Shown piece by piece: positions 33,230 through 45,159 of a stretch of DNA of 64,000 bases. Origin of the DNA: Cephalopachus bancanus (lineage: Eukaryota; Chordata; Mammalia; Primates; Tarsiidae); contig JAPVLO010000182.1 in NCBI GenBank assembly GCA_027257055.1, positions 1,488,001 through 1,552,000 of the forward strand, in the 5' to 3' direction. Positions within the stretch are counted from its first letter, which is position 1; the number at the start of each line of letters is the position of its first letter. The translations under genes and the position numbers were made by a program. A model generated the notes under the pieces. That model made no database searches. It was not told the origin of the DNA and worked only from the letters and a program-made list of their open reading frames with translations.

Positions 33230-36200
33230 TGTGATACTCGGTTCTTTGTTTCTATGATAGATTACTCAGTATTATAACTTCTAACACTATCCAAGTTGCT
33301 GCAAATTTCATAATTTTATCCTTCTTTATGGCTGAGTGACATTCCATTGTGTATATGTACCACATTTTTAAAATCCAGTCCTGTTTTGATGGGCAGCATG
33401 GTTGGTTCCATGTTTTTGATATTGTGAATAATGCTGCAAAAAACATGCATGTGCAGGTATCTTTTTCATGGAGTGCTTTGAGGTCTTCTGGGTATATTCC
33501 CAGTAGGGGGATTGTGGAATCGTATGGGAGGTTGATTTTTAGATCTTTTAGGAATCACCAGACTGTTTTCCACAGAGACTATTACTTTACACACCCACCA
33601 ACAGTGTAGAAGTGTTCCCTTTTCACTGCATCCTCTCCAGAATCTGTTGTTTTTTTGAGTTATTGATGATGGCCATCCTAACTGAAGTTAAGTGGTATCT
33701 CAGGGTGATTTTAATTTACATTTCTTTTAATTTACATTTGATGGCTAGTGAGGTTGAACAATTTTTCATGTATCTGTTGACTGCTTGTGTTCCTTCTTTT
33801 AAGAAGTGTCTATTCATATCTTTTGCCCACTTTGTAATAGGGTGGGTTGTTTGTTTTCTTTCAGCACATTTGAGTTCCTTGTGTATCCTAGATGTTAGAC
33901 TTTGTCAGATATACAGTTGGCAAATATTTTTTTCCAGTCTGTGGGCTGTCTTCCCGCTCTCTCAATGATTTCTTTGAGTTTGCAGAAGCTTGTCAGTTTG
34001 GTGAGGTCCCACTTGTTATTTTATCTCTTATGGCATGGGCACTTGGGGTATTGATCAGGAATTGATTGCCAGTCCCAATTTCCAGAAAGATGTCTCCTGT
34101 GTTTTCTAAGTTTCTTATATTTGAGGTTTTATGTTTAGGTCTTTGGTCCACTTAGAGTTGATTTTTGTGTATGGTGATAGGTAGGGGTCTTGTTTTAATC
34201 TTCTGCATGTAGTCAGCCAGTTTTCCCAGCACCATTTACTAAATAGGTTCTCTTCTCCACAATGGTTGATGGTGGAGGCTTTGTCAAAGACGAGTTGGTT
34301 GAGAAATTGAGGTTTTGCTCCCAGAATTTTACCCTGTTTCATTGGTCTATATGCCTGTTCTTGTACCAATACCAGGCTTTTTTGATTATTGTAGCTTTAT
34401 ATAGCACTGAAAGTCTTTTTTGTTTTTTTGTTTGTTTTTTGTTTTTGTTTTTTGCTGAGGATTGTTTTGGCTATTCATGTCATTTATGTTTCCATGTGAA
34501 TTATTGTATTGTCATTTCCAGGTCTGAGAAGAATGCTATTGGTAATTTAATGGGTATTGCATTAAATTTGTAGATTGCCTTGGATAGGATGGCCATCTTA
34601 ACAATGCTGATTCTTCTAATCCATGGGCATGGAATATTTTTCCATTTGTTTGTGTCATCTTTTATTTCTTTGAGTAGTGTTTCATAGTTTTCATTGTAAA
34701 GGTTAGGACTTCTCTGGTTAGGATGATGCCAGGGTATTTATTTATTTATTTTTGGCTATTGTGAATGGGATTGTGCTTTTTATTTGAGTTACTGTTTTAT
34801 TGTTGGTATATAGAAATGTGACTAACTTTTGCACAATTATTTTATAACCTGAGATTTTGCCAAAGTCCTTTAACAGTGCAAGGAGGTTTTTGACAGATTC
34901 TCTGGGGTTTTAGAGGTATAGAATCATGTGTCTGCAAAGAGGGATAACTTAACTTACTCTTTTCCTATCTGAATACCACAGATTTCCTTCTTATGTCTGA
35001 TTGCTCTAGCTATGACTGCCAATACTATGTTGAACAGGATGGGTGAGAGTGGGCATCCTTGTCTTGTTCCAGTTTTCAGGGGAAATGGTTCCAATTTTTG
35101 TCTATTTAGCAGAATGTTGGCTGTGGGTTTCTCGTAGAAGGCTCTTACTATTTTGAGGTATGTTTCATCTATGCCTAGATATTCAAGGGTTTTTATCAAG
35201 AAGGGGTGCTGGATTTTATCAAAATCTTTTTCTGTGTCTAATAATATAATCATGTGGTTTTTGTCTTTACATCTGTTGATGTATTTAATCACATTTATGG
35301 TCTTGTGGAACCAGCCCTGCATCCTAGGGATGAAGCCTACTTGGTCATGGTGGATGATTTTTGAGATGTGTTGTTGGATTCATCTTGCTAGAATCTTGTT
35401 GAGAATTTTAGCATCTATATTCATCAAGGATATAGGCCTGTAGTTCTCTTTCTTTTGGGGGTCTTACCCAGTTTGTTTATCAGTGTGATGCTGGCTTCAT
35501 AAAATGATTTGGGGAGAGTTCCATCTTTCTCAATTGCCTGGAATACTTTCAGTAGGATAGGTATCAGTTCCTCCTTATATGTTTTACAAAATTCTGCTGA
35601 AAAGTCATCTGGTCCAGGGTTTTTTCTGTAGGTAGTTTTCTTATGACATAGTCGATTTCTGGGGATATTATAGGTCTATTTAGGGTTTTGATTTCTTCTT
35701 GTTTAATATCGGGAGATTGTGTGATGTAAGAAAGTCTTCCATTTCATTTGGGTTTTTGGGTTTGTTTCCACACAAGTGTACCTAGTAATCTCTGATAATC
35801 TTTTTTATTTCTTTGGGGTCAGTTGTAACTTGATCTTTTGCATTTTTGATTGTGTTTATTTGGGCTTTTTTGCTCTTTTTTTGGTCAGTCATAGCTGGGA
35901 TCCATTAATATTTTTTATTCTTTCAAAAATCCAGTTTTTGGGTTCATTGATTTTTTGTTGTATATTTTTGTCTGGTCTGTCCTGAATTTGGGCTGTTATT
36001 TTGGTGACCTGGATTCTTCTGCTGAAGTTAGGTTTTTGGTGGTCTTGCTTTTCCAGCTTCCTTAGGTTATTTGTTAAGCTGCTAACTCGGGATTTTTCCA
36101 TTTTCCTCATGTGTGTTCATAGAGATATGAATCCCCCTCTTAGTACTGTTTCATGACATTTCATAAATTTTGATAAAATGCTTCATCATTTTAATTTGTT

Positions 36201-37013
36201 TCCAGGTATCTTTTAATTTCGGTTTTGATTTCTGAGTTGACCCAAGAGTTGTTTAGCATCATGCTGTTTAGTGTTCATGTCTTTTTGGGTTTTGGGGTCA
36301 CTTTGTTGGTGTTGATATTTATTTTAATTCCACTGTGGTTTGAGAAGGTGCATGGCAGGATTTCAATCTTATTGGATTTGTTCATGGCTGAGGATGTGGT
36401 CGATCTTAGAGTACATTCCATGTGGTGATGAGTAGAATGTATATTCTGCGGTGGTTGGGTGAAGTGTTCTGTAGGTATCAATTAAGTTCATTTGGTCAAG
36501 TGTCACATTTAGTTTCCAGATCTCCTTGTTGACTTTTTGTCTTGATAATCTGTCTAGGGTTGTTAGTGGGGTGTTTATGTCCCCAGCTATGATAGTGTTA
36601 GAGTCAATATCTTTTTTTAGTTTACCTAGAGGCTGTTTCATGAAAGTTGGTGCTCCTATGTTAGATGCATATATGTTTAGGATGGATATTTCTTGTCAAT
36701 GAATTGATTCCTTTGTCATTACATAGTGACCTTCCGTATCTTTTTTAATTTTTGATAACTTTAAGGGTGTTTTGTCTGATATTAAGATCTTGATTCCTGC
36801 TTTCTTTAGTGTTCCTTTTGCCTGAAGTTTTGTTTTTCATCCTCTTACTTTGAGTCTGTGAGTGTCCTTTCTGGTGAGATGAGTCTCTTGGAGACAATAT
36901 ATTGTAGCCTCATGATATTTTATCCAATTTGTCATTCTATGTCTTTTCAGTAGTTCATTTAGTTCACTCACATTCAGGCTAATTATTGAGATGTGAAAGT
37001 TTATCCCAGTCAT
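33230..37013 (-). pseudogene. L1-B ORF2, near-full length, broken
   Basis: From ATG at 37013 to about 33230 is roughly 1260 codons, the usual size for L1 ORF2 (endonuclease, RT, Cys-rich C-terminus). Recognisable parts are the endonuclease pieces KKDIDSNTIIAGDINTPLTT and TTAEYTFYSSPHGMYSKIDH, and the RT stretch [40 protein letters not shown] (34954-35322). At 34924-34941 the FADD codons are disrupted: after TTTGCAGAC the frame shifts, removing the second catalytic aspartate. Several other stops and shifts occur. Confidence 0.92.
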
Positions 37014-37850
37014 GAGGTTCCTATAGAGTTTGTTGTTGCTGCTGTTTGTTTGTTTATTTGTGTGTTGTCTTTCTTTTGATTTTGGGGTTGATTCATGCGT
37101 GTTTTCAGTCTTTTTCCTGCATTCTTGTGAAGAGTGTTGCTGTTCTTCCCCCCCCTTCTTCTGTGTTTAATACTTTCTTAAGTGTTTATGTAGAGCTAGT
37201 CTGGAGGCAGTGTAAACTCTTAGGGATTGATTGGGAAGTGTTGGGAGCCAGCCTGGAGGCCCACATGATTGACAAAGTCCAGGTGCGTTGAGGACCCCCG
37301 GCCGCAAAGCGAGTCCAGGCAGCTGAGGCCCTTCTGTCTTCCGTCTTTGCTGTTGGTATGGCTGAAGAAATTCTGTACAGTCGTAGAAGAAGAAAATGGC
37401 ATGTTTATGCGAAATGCTCACAGCTAACCTGGAAATGTCATGGTTCATTTTTCCATTTCCCACTATGCTGCTTGGCCTTTTCTAACATATGCAAGGATTA
37501 AACTCTGAAGCACATCAAGAATGCTTTCTTTCACTTGGTTATAAGTTACTAGATATTGCTTGAGTAAAAAATGATATAAGTATATTCACTCCTTATTTGA
37601 TTTAGGATTATGCAGTTTAGTGTTTAGACATAAGGTTTTTTAGAAGCACAAGTTTATAGTAAGTTCATTATGAATTCATTATAAGTTCTAACACTTATCT
37701 AGGAGTTATGTAGGTGATTTATAACATTGTTTTCACTGACTTAGGATAAAGATTATCGTTAAGGTTTTTCCTTAATTCAATAGTTAAAACTCTTAGTTAA
37801 CATTTATAGGGTGGGTTTTCACTGAACTCATAATATACTAATCAGACACT

Positions 37851-38137
37851 TTTTTTTTTTTTGAGTTGGAGTCTCACTCTGTCGCCCAGACTGGAGTGCA
37901 GTGGCTGCTTCCGGCCACCACAGCCTTGACCTGCTGGGCTCCGGCGATCCTTCCGCCTCAGCCTTCCAAGTAGCCAGAATTACAGGCATGCACTACCATG
38001 CCCAGTTGATTTTTTGATTTATTGCAGAGATGAGGTCTCGCTGCCCAGGCGGGTCTCGAACCCACGGGCTCAGGCAATCCACTCACCTCAGCCTCCCAAA
38101 GGCGCGGGATTACAGGCTGAGCCACCGAGCCTGGCTT
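37851..38137 (-). repeat. Alu SINE inside the LTR
   Basis: Antisense Alu flanked by CTAATCAGACACT (37838-37850 and 38138-38150). Lineage-typical sequence with preserved CpGs. Confidence 0.96.
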
Positions 38138-38582
38138 CTAATCAGACACTTTTATGATAAATTAGCTAAAGACAGAAAGCAACCTTGGGGGCCTGAGAAA
38201 CATCACTAAAAGCTTCTTTTGAGTTCTCTTTAGAAACAAACACTGCAGGATAAGAGAAAAGTAACGAAGACACCTGGACAAGAAAGGCGATTACAAGGCT
38301 CTGAAGGTCATAGAAGCCTAAGATGGGAAAACTCCTGACACATGAAGAAATGTACACTTAGAAACTTTCTTGAGACATTTCAAGGACTGTAATTCAGGAC
38401 TTTGGACTAAAAAAGTCCAGAAAAAATACTAAAAGTATTATTTTTGGCTTTATAAATAAGACTTGTTGTCTGAATGTTTATAGGGTTCTTGGCTTGTTTG
38501 TTGCTAAGACCACTAGATGGTGGTAACTTTTAGAGGATATGTACATGAAGGAATTTTCTTTGTCTTGCCCCTTTATAAATGG

Positions 38583-38612
38583 TATAAAAGCTTTCCCTTA
38601 GCTAACATTAAA
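38583..38612 (+). promoter_or_regulatory. LTR TATA box and poly-A signal
   Basis: TATAAAAG at 38583-38590 and ATTAAA at 38607-38612, in the order and near-3' position expected of betaretroviral LTRs, where TATA and poly-A signals lie close together ahead of R/U5. Confidence 0.65.
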
Positions 38613-39548
38613 TGTCATCTGTTCAGGAAGCAGGTGTCCGAGTATAATGTTTTTGTCTTTCGCCTATCCGTCCCTCCTTCAGGAAAGCCCACGACCCTTG
38701 TGGGGCTGGACGCCCGCAGGGAAGGATTTTAATTCTCCATCACTGATGAAACTTACCTTAGCAGGGTAGGTAATTCTTGGTTGGAATTGTTTATCTTTGA
38801 GAACTTTGACGATTGGGCTCCAAGCTCACCTAGCCTGAAGTGTTTCTGTAGATAAGTCTGCTGCTATTCTAATTGATCTTCCCCAGTAGGTAGTCTGACC
38901 TTTCTCTCATGCGGCCTTTAGGAATTTTTGTTTTACACCTACTTTGTGTAGGTGAATTACTATGCGCCTAGGAGTTGGTCTTCTCATTAATTGTCTTTCA
39001 GGGGTTCTCTGAATATTTTGTGGTTGAATGGTCACATCACTGATGAGATGAGGGAAGTTTTCTTGAATAATTTCATGAAATCTTTGTTCCAGAGTAGTCT
39101 TTGTCTCTCTCCTGCCTCGGGGATTCCAATTAATCTTAGTTTTGGCCTCTTGACATAATCACTCATCTCTTGGAGGTTTTGTTCTGTCTTTGTAAACTTC
39201 TTTTCTATATTTTTAACAGTTTGAGTTAGTTCCATATTTTTGTCCTCAAGTCCTAAGTTTTTTCTTCTGTTTGATTAATTCTTCTTTTCATGCTTATCAG
39301 TTTGTTGTTTATTTCATTCACTATATTCTTTATTGCTGTAATCTCAGTTATCAACTTCTTCATTCTTTCCTTTTGTCTCTCCTCATTTCTATTTATTCTC
39401 TCTACTAATGTCTTGATATCTGAGTTTGTGGTTGGGACCAGTCATTCTGGGGGCTCTTTATTGTTTGAGTTCCAAAGTCTGTATTCTCAGTGACTGGCCT
39501 CCCAGGGATCTGTGTGAGACTCACATTCTACCTTTGGTTTTTCTTCAT

Positions 39549-40987
39549 TTGTGTAGGTTTTCCTCCCCTCTCCCCTTTTTAACCTCTTCTTTAATCTTTT
39601 GTTCAATGATGTGGGGATAGCTTTTATTTCTGTTTGCTCAAACTACTATTTTTCCTTATGTAGATCCTCTGGTTTTATTCAATTCTGAAGCTGGATTGGA
39701 AGTGGGGGCCTGTGCTTTTTGCACTTTTGAGATTTAATGAAGGGGAACTGTGATTCAAAATATATCTGCAAATCCTAGTATCCACTGACAGGTGTATGGG
39801 CCCCCTGAAACCCACTTCCCACTGCCTTACTATCTCTCCATGAAGTGGGGGTGTCTGTTCACCACCTGATAGCAAAATGAGATAAGAAAAGGGGAAAGAA
39901 TGGAAAAAGGAAAGAGAAGACTAAAAGTAGGTGGAGAATAAGAAGAAGAGGGAAAACAGGCGTACCAGCTAATGAATAAACAGAGAGACAAAGAAAAAAC
40001 AAAAAACACAGAAACCTACAGACAATTATACATACAAACAAACAACCCCCCTGTTGGTGTACTCTCCCTCAAAAATACCCATACATAAACAGAAAATATT
40101 AAAAAAAAATTAAAGTAACAGAAACAAAGCAAGTACAAAACCATAAACAAAAACAGAAAAAAAGAGAGAAGAAAAAAGCTGAAACTAAAACTAAAGCAAG
40201 GAAAAAAACCTCACCTGTGACCATTTCTGTGATTCCAGGTTCCTTTCAGGCCTCCACCTTAGGGAGCGGCTCTGGTCTCCAGCCCTTCCCCTTTGCTCTC
40301 AGTGCAGGTTGATAGGGTTGCTCTTCCTGTGGGTCAGATGCCCCACAGACCACTGTGGGAAGAGGATGGATTCAGATCTGGACTCACCCTACTTGCTGCT
40401 GCTGCTGTCAATCTCCCACTCAAATCTGACATGTCTGTGTTTGTTCCAGCATGGGGAAGGGTCATCTGTCTCTCTGCGACTGAAGTGAAGATATCCTTTG
40501 GGTCCCAAGAAGGGGACTGGGTGGAGCTGGTCAGAGCAATGGAAGTTGCTGCCCAGTCCTGGGACTGAGAAGATGGCCCTCATGGGCATCTCATCACCAT
40601 GTTGGAGATTTATTCCAGATTTCCATGACCTGCCTTCTCCATGGTTCCTCCTGCTTGTGCCAGGTCTGCTACTGCAGGTGATGGTGTTGGTCAGGTGCCA
40701 AGTGGTGAGGAGCAACTGTTCTCTGCTGCCTCCTCTCAAGAGAGCCCTGAGAACAGCAGATGATCCTGCATGCCCAGGTTTTCCAATCTCAGGGCAGTGG
40801 TGGGTTGCAGTCACCTCCAAGGAGAGACCCAGGTGCATGAACCTGAGTGTCCCCTCAGACAGACTTTTACTCACCCACTGACACACACCCACTCATGCAG
40901 AGAGTCTTTATGGACACTTGCTTTAGCAGAGACTCTCACAGTCTGACCTGTTCTGTTGCCATCTTGGTCAGAAGATGTGTATTTTTT
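39549..40987 (-). promoter_or_regulatory. L1-B 5' UTR
   Basis: Same two-module composition as L1-A. The plus strand is A-rich at about 39870-40210 (GAAAAAGG, AAACAAAC runs), so the L1 sense strand is T-rich. A G+C-richer module at 40210-40980 ends with CCAAGATGGCAAC, the YY1-type core at 40958-40965. Base-level similarity to the L1-A 5' UTR is poor. Confidence 0.65.
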
Positions 40988-43900
40988 GAGGCTGAATATT
41001 TTTTCACGTATCTCTTAGCTGCTCATATGTTTTCTTTTGAGAAGTGTCTATTCATGTCCTCTGTCCATTTTTTAATAGGGCTATTTTTCCCTTTCAACTT
41101 GTTTGAGTTCCTTGTAGATCTGGGATGTAAGGCCTTTGTCAGGATACATAATTAGCAATTTTTTCCCATTCTATGTGCTGTCTCCTCATTCTCTTCATAG
41201 TTTCTTTTGCTGTGTAAAAGCTTTTCAGTTTGATGAGGTCCCACTTGTCTATCTTATCTTTTATGGCATTTGCTTTTTGGGGATCTGATCAAGAATTGGT
41301 TGCCTCTTGCAATGTGCATTAGGGTGTTTCCTGTGTTTTCTTCTAAGGTTCTTATAGTTTGAGGTTTTACATTTAGGTCTTTGATCCATTTCGAATTTAT
41401 TTTCGTATATGGTGATAGGTAGGGATCCTGTTTCACTCTTCTGCATGTGCTCAGCCAGTTTTCCCAGTACAATTTGCTAAATATGGTTTTCTCTCCCCAG
41501 TGGTTATTATTGGTGGCTTTGTTGAAGATGAGTTGGTAGAGAGATTTTGTTTTGCTTCCATAATCTCTATCCTGTTCCACTGGTCTATGTGTCTATTCTT
41601 GTACCAGTACCAGGTTGTTTTGGTTACTGTAGCCTTGTAGTAAAGTTTAAAGTCTGGAAGTGTGATACCTCCCACTGTGTTCCTTTTGATGAGGATTGTT
41701 TGGGCTATCAGTGCTCTTTTTTGTTTCCATATGAACGTCTGTATTGTCCTGTCTGTGTCTGAGATAAATGGTGTTGGTAATTTGATGAGTATTCTGTAGA
41801 ATCTGTAGATTGCCTTGGGTAGGATGGACGTTTTGACATTGATTATTCTAATCCATGAGCAAGGAATGTTTTTCTATTTGTTTCTATCATCCTTGGTTTC
41901 TTTTAGCCACTTTTTTTGTAGCTTGTTGTAAAGGTCTTTTACTTCTCTAGTTAGATGGCTGCCAAGGTATTTCATTTTTTTTTTTGTGGCTATTGTGAAT
42001 GGGATTGTGATTTTTATTTGGCATTCTATCTACTTGTTGTTGGTGTATAGAAATACAACTGACTTTTGCACGCTGATTTTACAACCCAAGATTTACCAAA
42101 GTTGATTATCAATGCCAAGAGGTTTTGGCATATTCCTTAGGGTTTTCAAGATAAAGGATCCTGTTGTCCACAAAGAGAGATAGCTTGACTTCCTCTTTTC
42201 CTGTTTGGATACTCCTGATTTCCTTCTTTTGCCTGATTGCTCTGGCTAGGACTTCCAATTCTATGTTGAACAGGAGGGCTGAGAGTGGGCATTCTCTTCT
42301 GGTACCTACTCTCAGGGGAAATGCTTTCAATTTCTTCTCATTAAGCAAAATGTTAGCTGTAGGTTTATCAAAGACGGCTCTTACCATTTTGAGGAATGTT
42401 CCTTCTATGCCTAGGAGCTCAAGAGTTTTTACTAAGAAGGGATGCTGGATTTTGTCGATGTTTTTTCTGCATCTAATGATATAATCATGTAGTTCTTGGT
42501 TTTACATCTGTTGATGTGCTGAATAATATTTATGGTCTTGCAAATGTTGAACCAGTCCTGCATTTCAGGAATGCACTTGATCATAGTAGATGATCCTTGA
42601 GATGTGTTGTTGAATCTGATTTGCTAGAATCTTATTTAGGATCTTTGCATCTGTGTTTATCAAGGAGATTGGTTTGTAATTCTCTTTCCTTGTTGGGTCT
42701 TTGCCAGGTTTGGGTATCAGTGTGATGTTGGCTTCAAAAAGTGAGTTGGGCAGCATTCCATCTTTTTCAATTTCCTGAAAAACTTTCAGTAAGATTGGTG
42801 TCAGCTTCTCCTCGGATGTCTTATATAATTCATCTGGGAAGCCATCAGGTCTGGGGCTTTTTATGGTAGTTAGATTTCTTATGATTGAGTTGTTTCAATT
42901 TCGTGTTTCAATTTCTTGTTTCAACTTTGGGAATTTGTGTGATGTCAGAAAGTGTTCCATTTCCTTTAGATTTTTCTGGTTTATTTTCATGAAGGCTTTT
43001 ATAGTAATCTCTGATAATCTTTTGAATTTCTTCAGGGTTAGTTGTGACTTCATCGTTTGCATTTCTTACTGTGTTTATCCAGACTTTCTCTTTCTGCTTT
43101 TTACTCAGTCTGGTAGGGGGAGGGAGGGTCTGTTGATCTTATTTATCCTTTCAAAGAATCAGCTTTTTGTCTTGTTGACTTTTGTCTATGGTAGTTTTGT
43201 CTTCTATACCCTGCAGTTGCAACTTTATCTTTTTTTTTTGAGTTGGAATCTCACTCGGTTGCCCAGACTGGAGTGCAGTGGCTGCTCCCAGCCACCGTAG
43301 CCTCGCCTGCTGGGCTCTGGTGAGCCTTCTGCCTCAGGCTTCCGAGTAGCCAGAATTACAGACATGCACTATCACGCCCGGCTGATTTTTTGATTTTATT
43401 GTGGAGATGAGGTCTCGCTGCCCAGGTGGGTCTTGAACCCACGGGCTCAGGCAATCCACTTACCTCAGCCTTCCAAAGGTGCGGGATTACAGGCTGAGCC
43501 ACTGAGCCCGGCTCGCAACTTTACCTTAGTTATCTGGATTCTTCTGCTGAAGGTGGTGTTTTGGTGGTCTCGCCTTTCCAGCTCCCTGATGTGTAGTGTT
43601 AGGCTCTTTGTTTGTGCTCTTTCTGTTTATTTGTGCTCTTTCTGTTTTCTTGATATGTGTGTGCAATGCTATGGATTTTCCTCTTAATACTGCTTTCATG
43701 ACATTCCACAGATTCTGATAAGATGTATCTTTGTTTTAGTTTGTTACCAGGAATTTTAAAAATTCTGTCTTGGTTTCCTTGTTGACCCAGAAGATGTTCA
43801 GCAACTTGTTGTTTAGCGTCCATGTCTTTGTATGTTTTGGGGGGATTTTTTCGTGGTGATTTTTTAAAAAATTTTATTTCACTGTGATCTGAGAAATTGC

Positions 43901-44497
43901 ATAGTATTATTTTGATCTTTTGGAATGCGTTTATGCTTGATTTATGTCTGGGAATGTGATTAATTTTGGAGTATGCTTCATGTGCTGATGAGTAGAATGT
44001 ATACTCTGTAGTTGCTGGGTTACGTGTTCTGCAGATGTTTATTAAGTTCATCTGGTCAGGAATTGATTTGAGGTTCCAGATCTCCTTATTGATTTTTTTT
44101 TAACTTGATGATCTAGCTATAACTGTTAGTGGGGTGTTTAAGTCTCCAGTTATGATTGTGTGGGGTTCAATATCCTCTCCTAGTTCATTTAGCAGTTGAT
44201 TTACAAATCCTGGTGCTTCTGTATTGGGTGCATATATGTATAGGATGGATATTTCTTCATAGTGAATTGAGTCTTTTATCATTATGTAATGTCCTTCTGT
44301 AGTCTTTTTAAATTTTGATGACTTGAAGGCTATTTTGTCTGATATTAGACTAGCTCCTGCTGCTTTCTTTTGTTTTCCATTGCCTGAAAGTTCATTTTCT
44401 ATCCTCCAACTTTGAGTCTGTGGGTGTCCTTTGCAGTGAGATGAGTTTCCTGGAGGCAGCAGATTGTTGGGTCATGCTTTTTTATCCAGTTTGCCAG
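40988..44497 (-). pseudogene. L1-C ORF2 remains
   Basis: RT fragments [20 protein letters not shown] (42565-42756) and [20 protein letters not shown] with [15 protein letters not shown] (42109-42387). The catalytic FADD has become FVDN (42163-42174), losing the second aspartate. Endonuclease fragments are at 43599-44282 (ILYIYAPNTEAPGFVNQLLN, ATTEYTFYSSAHEAYSKINH). The ORF2 start is missing where two Alus sit and L1 sequence has been lost. The C-terminal part of the ORF lies at 32735-33038, beyond L1-B. Confidence 0.9.
43233..43514 (-). repeat. Alu SINE in L1-C
   Basis: Antisense Alu flanked by GCAACTTTATCTT (43219-43231) and GCAACTTTACCTT (43515-43527), one mismatch. Confidence 0.94.
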
Positions 44498-44498
44498 T

Positions 44499-44781
44499 TT
44501 TTTTTTTTGAGTTGGAATCACACTGTCGCCCACACTGGAGTGCAGTGGCCCCTCCTGCCCACCGCAGTCTCAACCTGCTGGGCTCCGGCAATCCTTCTGC
44601 CTCAGCCTTCCAAGTAGCTGGAACTATAGGCGCACACTACCATGCTCAGCTAATTTTTTTTATTTATTGTAGAGATGAGGTCTCACCTGCCCAGGCGGGT
44701 CTCGAACCTGCGGGCTTAGGCAATCCACTCACCTCAGCCTCCCAAAGGCGCGGGATTACAGGGTGAGTCACTGAGCCTGGC
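44499..44781 (-). repeat. Alu SINE, first of a head-to-tail pair in L1-C
   Basis: Poly-T start at TTTTTTTTTTGAGTTGGAATC, end CACTGAGCCTGGCT. No target-site duplication found on both sides; a second Alu follows after a few bases. Confidence 0.9.
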
Positions 44782-44787
44782 TTGTTT

Positions 44788-45072
44788 TTGTTTTTTTTGA
44801 GTTGGAGTCTCACTCTGTCACCCAGACTGGAGTGCAATGGCCACTCCCGCCCACCGCAGCCTCGATCTGCTGGGCTCCGGAGATCCTTCCGTCTCAGCCT
44901 TCCAAGTAGCCGGAACTACAGGTACGCTACCACGCCTGGCTGATTTTTTATTTATTGTAGAGATGAGGTCTTGCCAAGTTGCCCAGGCTGGTCTCGAACC
45001 CGCAGGCTCAGGCAATCCACTCACCTCAGCCTCCCAAAGCGCGGGATTACAGGCTGAGCCACCAAGCCTGGC
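44788..45072 (-). repeat. Alu SINE, second of a head-to-tail pair
   Basis: Starts TTTTTTTTGAGTTGGAGTCTC and ends CACCAAGCCTGGCT, same orientation as its neighbour. L1 text between ORF2 start and the ORF1 end is missing around this pair. Confidence 0.9.
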
Positions 45073-45159
45073 TTTTTTTTTTAACTTTTACATTATATAC
45101 ATGTGTTTTTATTTTTGTGGGTGCTCCATAAGCTCTGTTTACCTATACTCTTGTGATGT

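Larger units (their letters stand above)
37239..38718 (+). mobile_element. Solo LTR of a class II (ERVK/IAP-like) endogenous retrovirus
   Basis: Begins TGTTGGGAGCCAGCC and ends GGACGCCCGCA (TG...CA), flanked by perfect 6-bp duplications GGGAAG (37233-37238 and 38719-38724). A 6-bp duplication and the TGTTGGGAGCC opening are typical of betaretrovirus-like ERV2 LTRs such as rodent IAP. A TATA box TATAAAAG (38583-38590) and an ATTAAA poly-A signal (38607-38612) lie near the 3' end, giving plus orientation. Without its Alu (about 300 bp) it is about 1.18 kb. No internal viral genes are present, consistent with LTR-LTR recombination. Confidence 0.92.
37105..39548 (-). pseudogene. L1-B ORF1, split by an LTR insertion
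   Basis: Start codon at 39548 (MKKNQR), stop codon about 37107-37105 after RMQEKD. Without the LTR (37239-38718 plus one 6-bp duplication) the reading frame would be about 320 codons, normal for ORF1p. The coiled coil and RRM are seen at 39032-39235 (KNIEKKFTKTEQNLQEMSDY then KLRLIGIPEAGE). The LTR entered the C-terminal domain near the SLRDY position. Stops are also present upstream, so the ORF was probably dead anyway. Confidence 0.88.
33039..40987 (-). mobile_element. L1-B: full-structured minus-strand L1 carrying a solo LTR
   Basis: Has 3' UTR, complete-length ORF2, ORF1 and a 5' UTR ending at CCAAGATGGCAAC on its own strand. Diverged duplications GAGGCTAAGCATTTTT (33023-33038) and GAGGCTGAATATTTTTT (40988-41004) flank it. 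Without the LTR insertion it is about 6.5 kb. It is older than the LTR within it, which in turn is older than the Alu inside the LTR. Confidence 0.92.

Noticed and set aside
37239..38718. Full provirus or viral genes near the LTR
   Set aside because: Only one LTR lies between perfect 6-bp duplications; flanking sequence on both sides is L1 ORF1.
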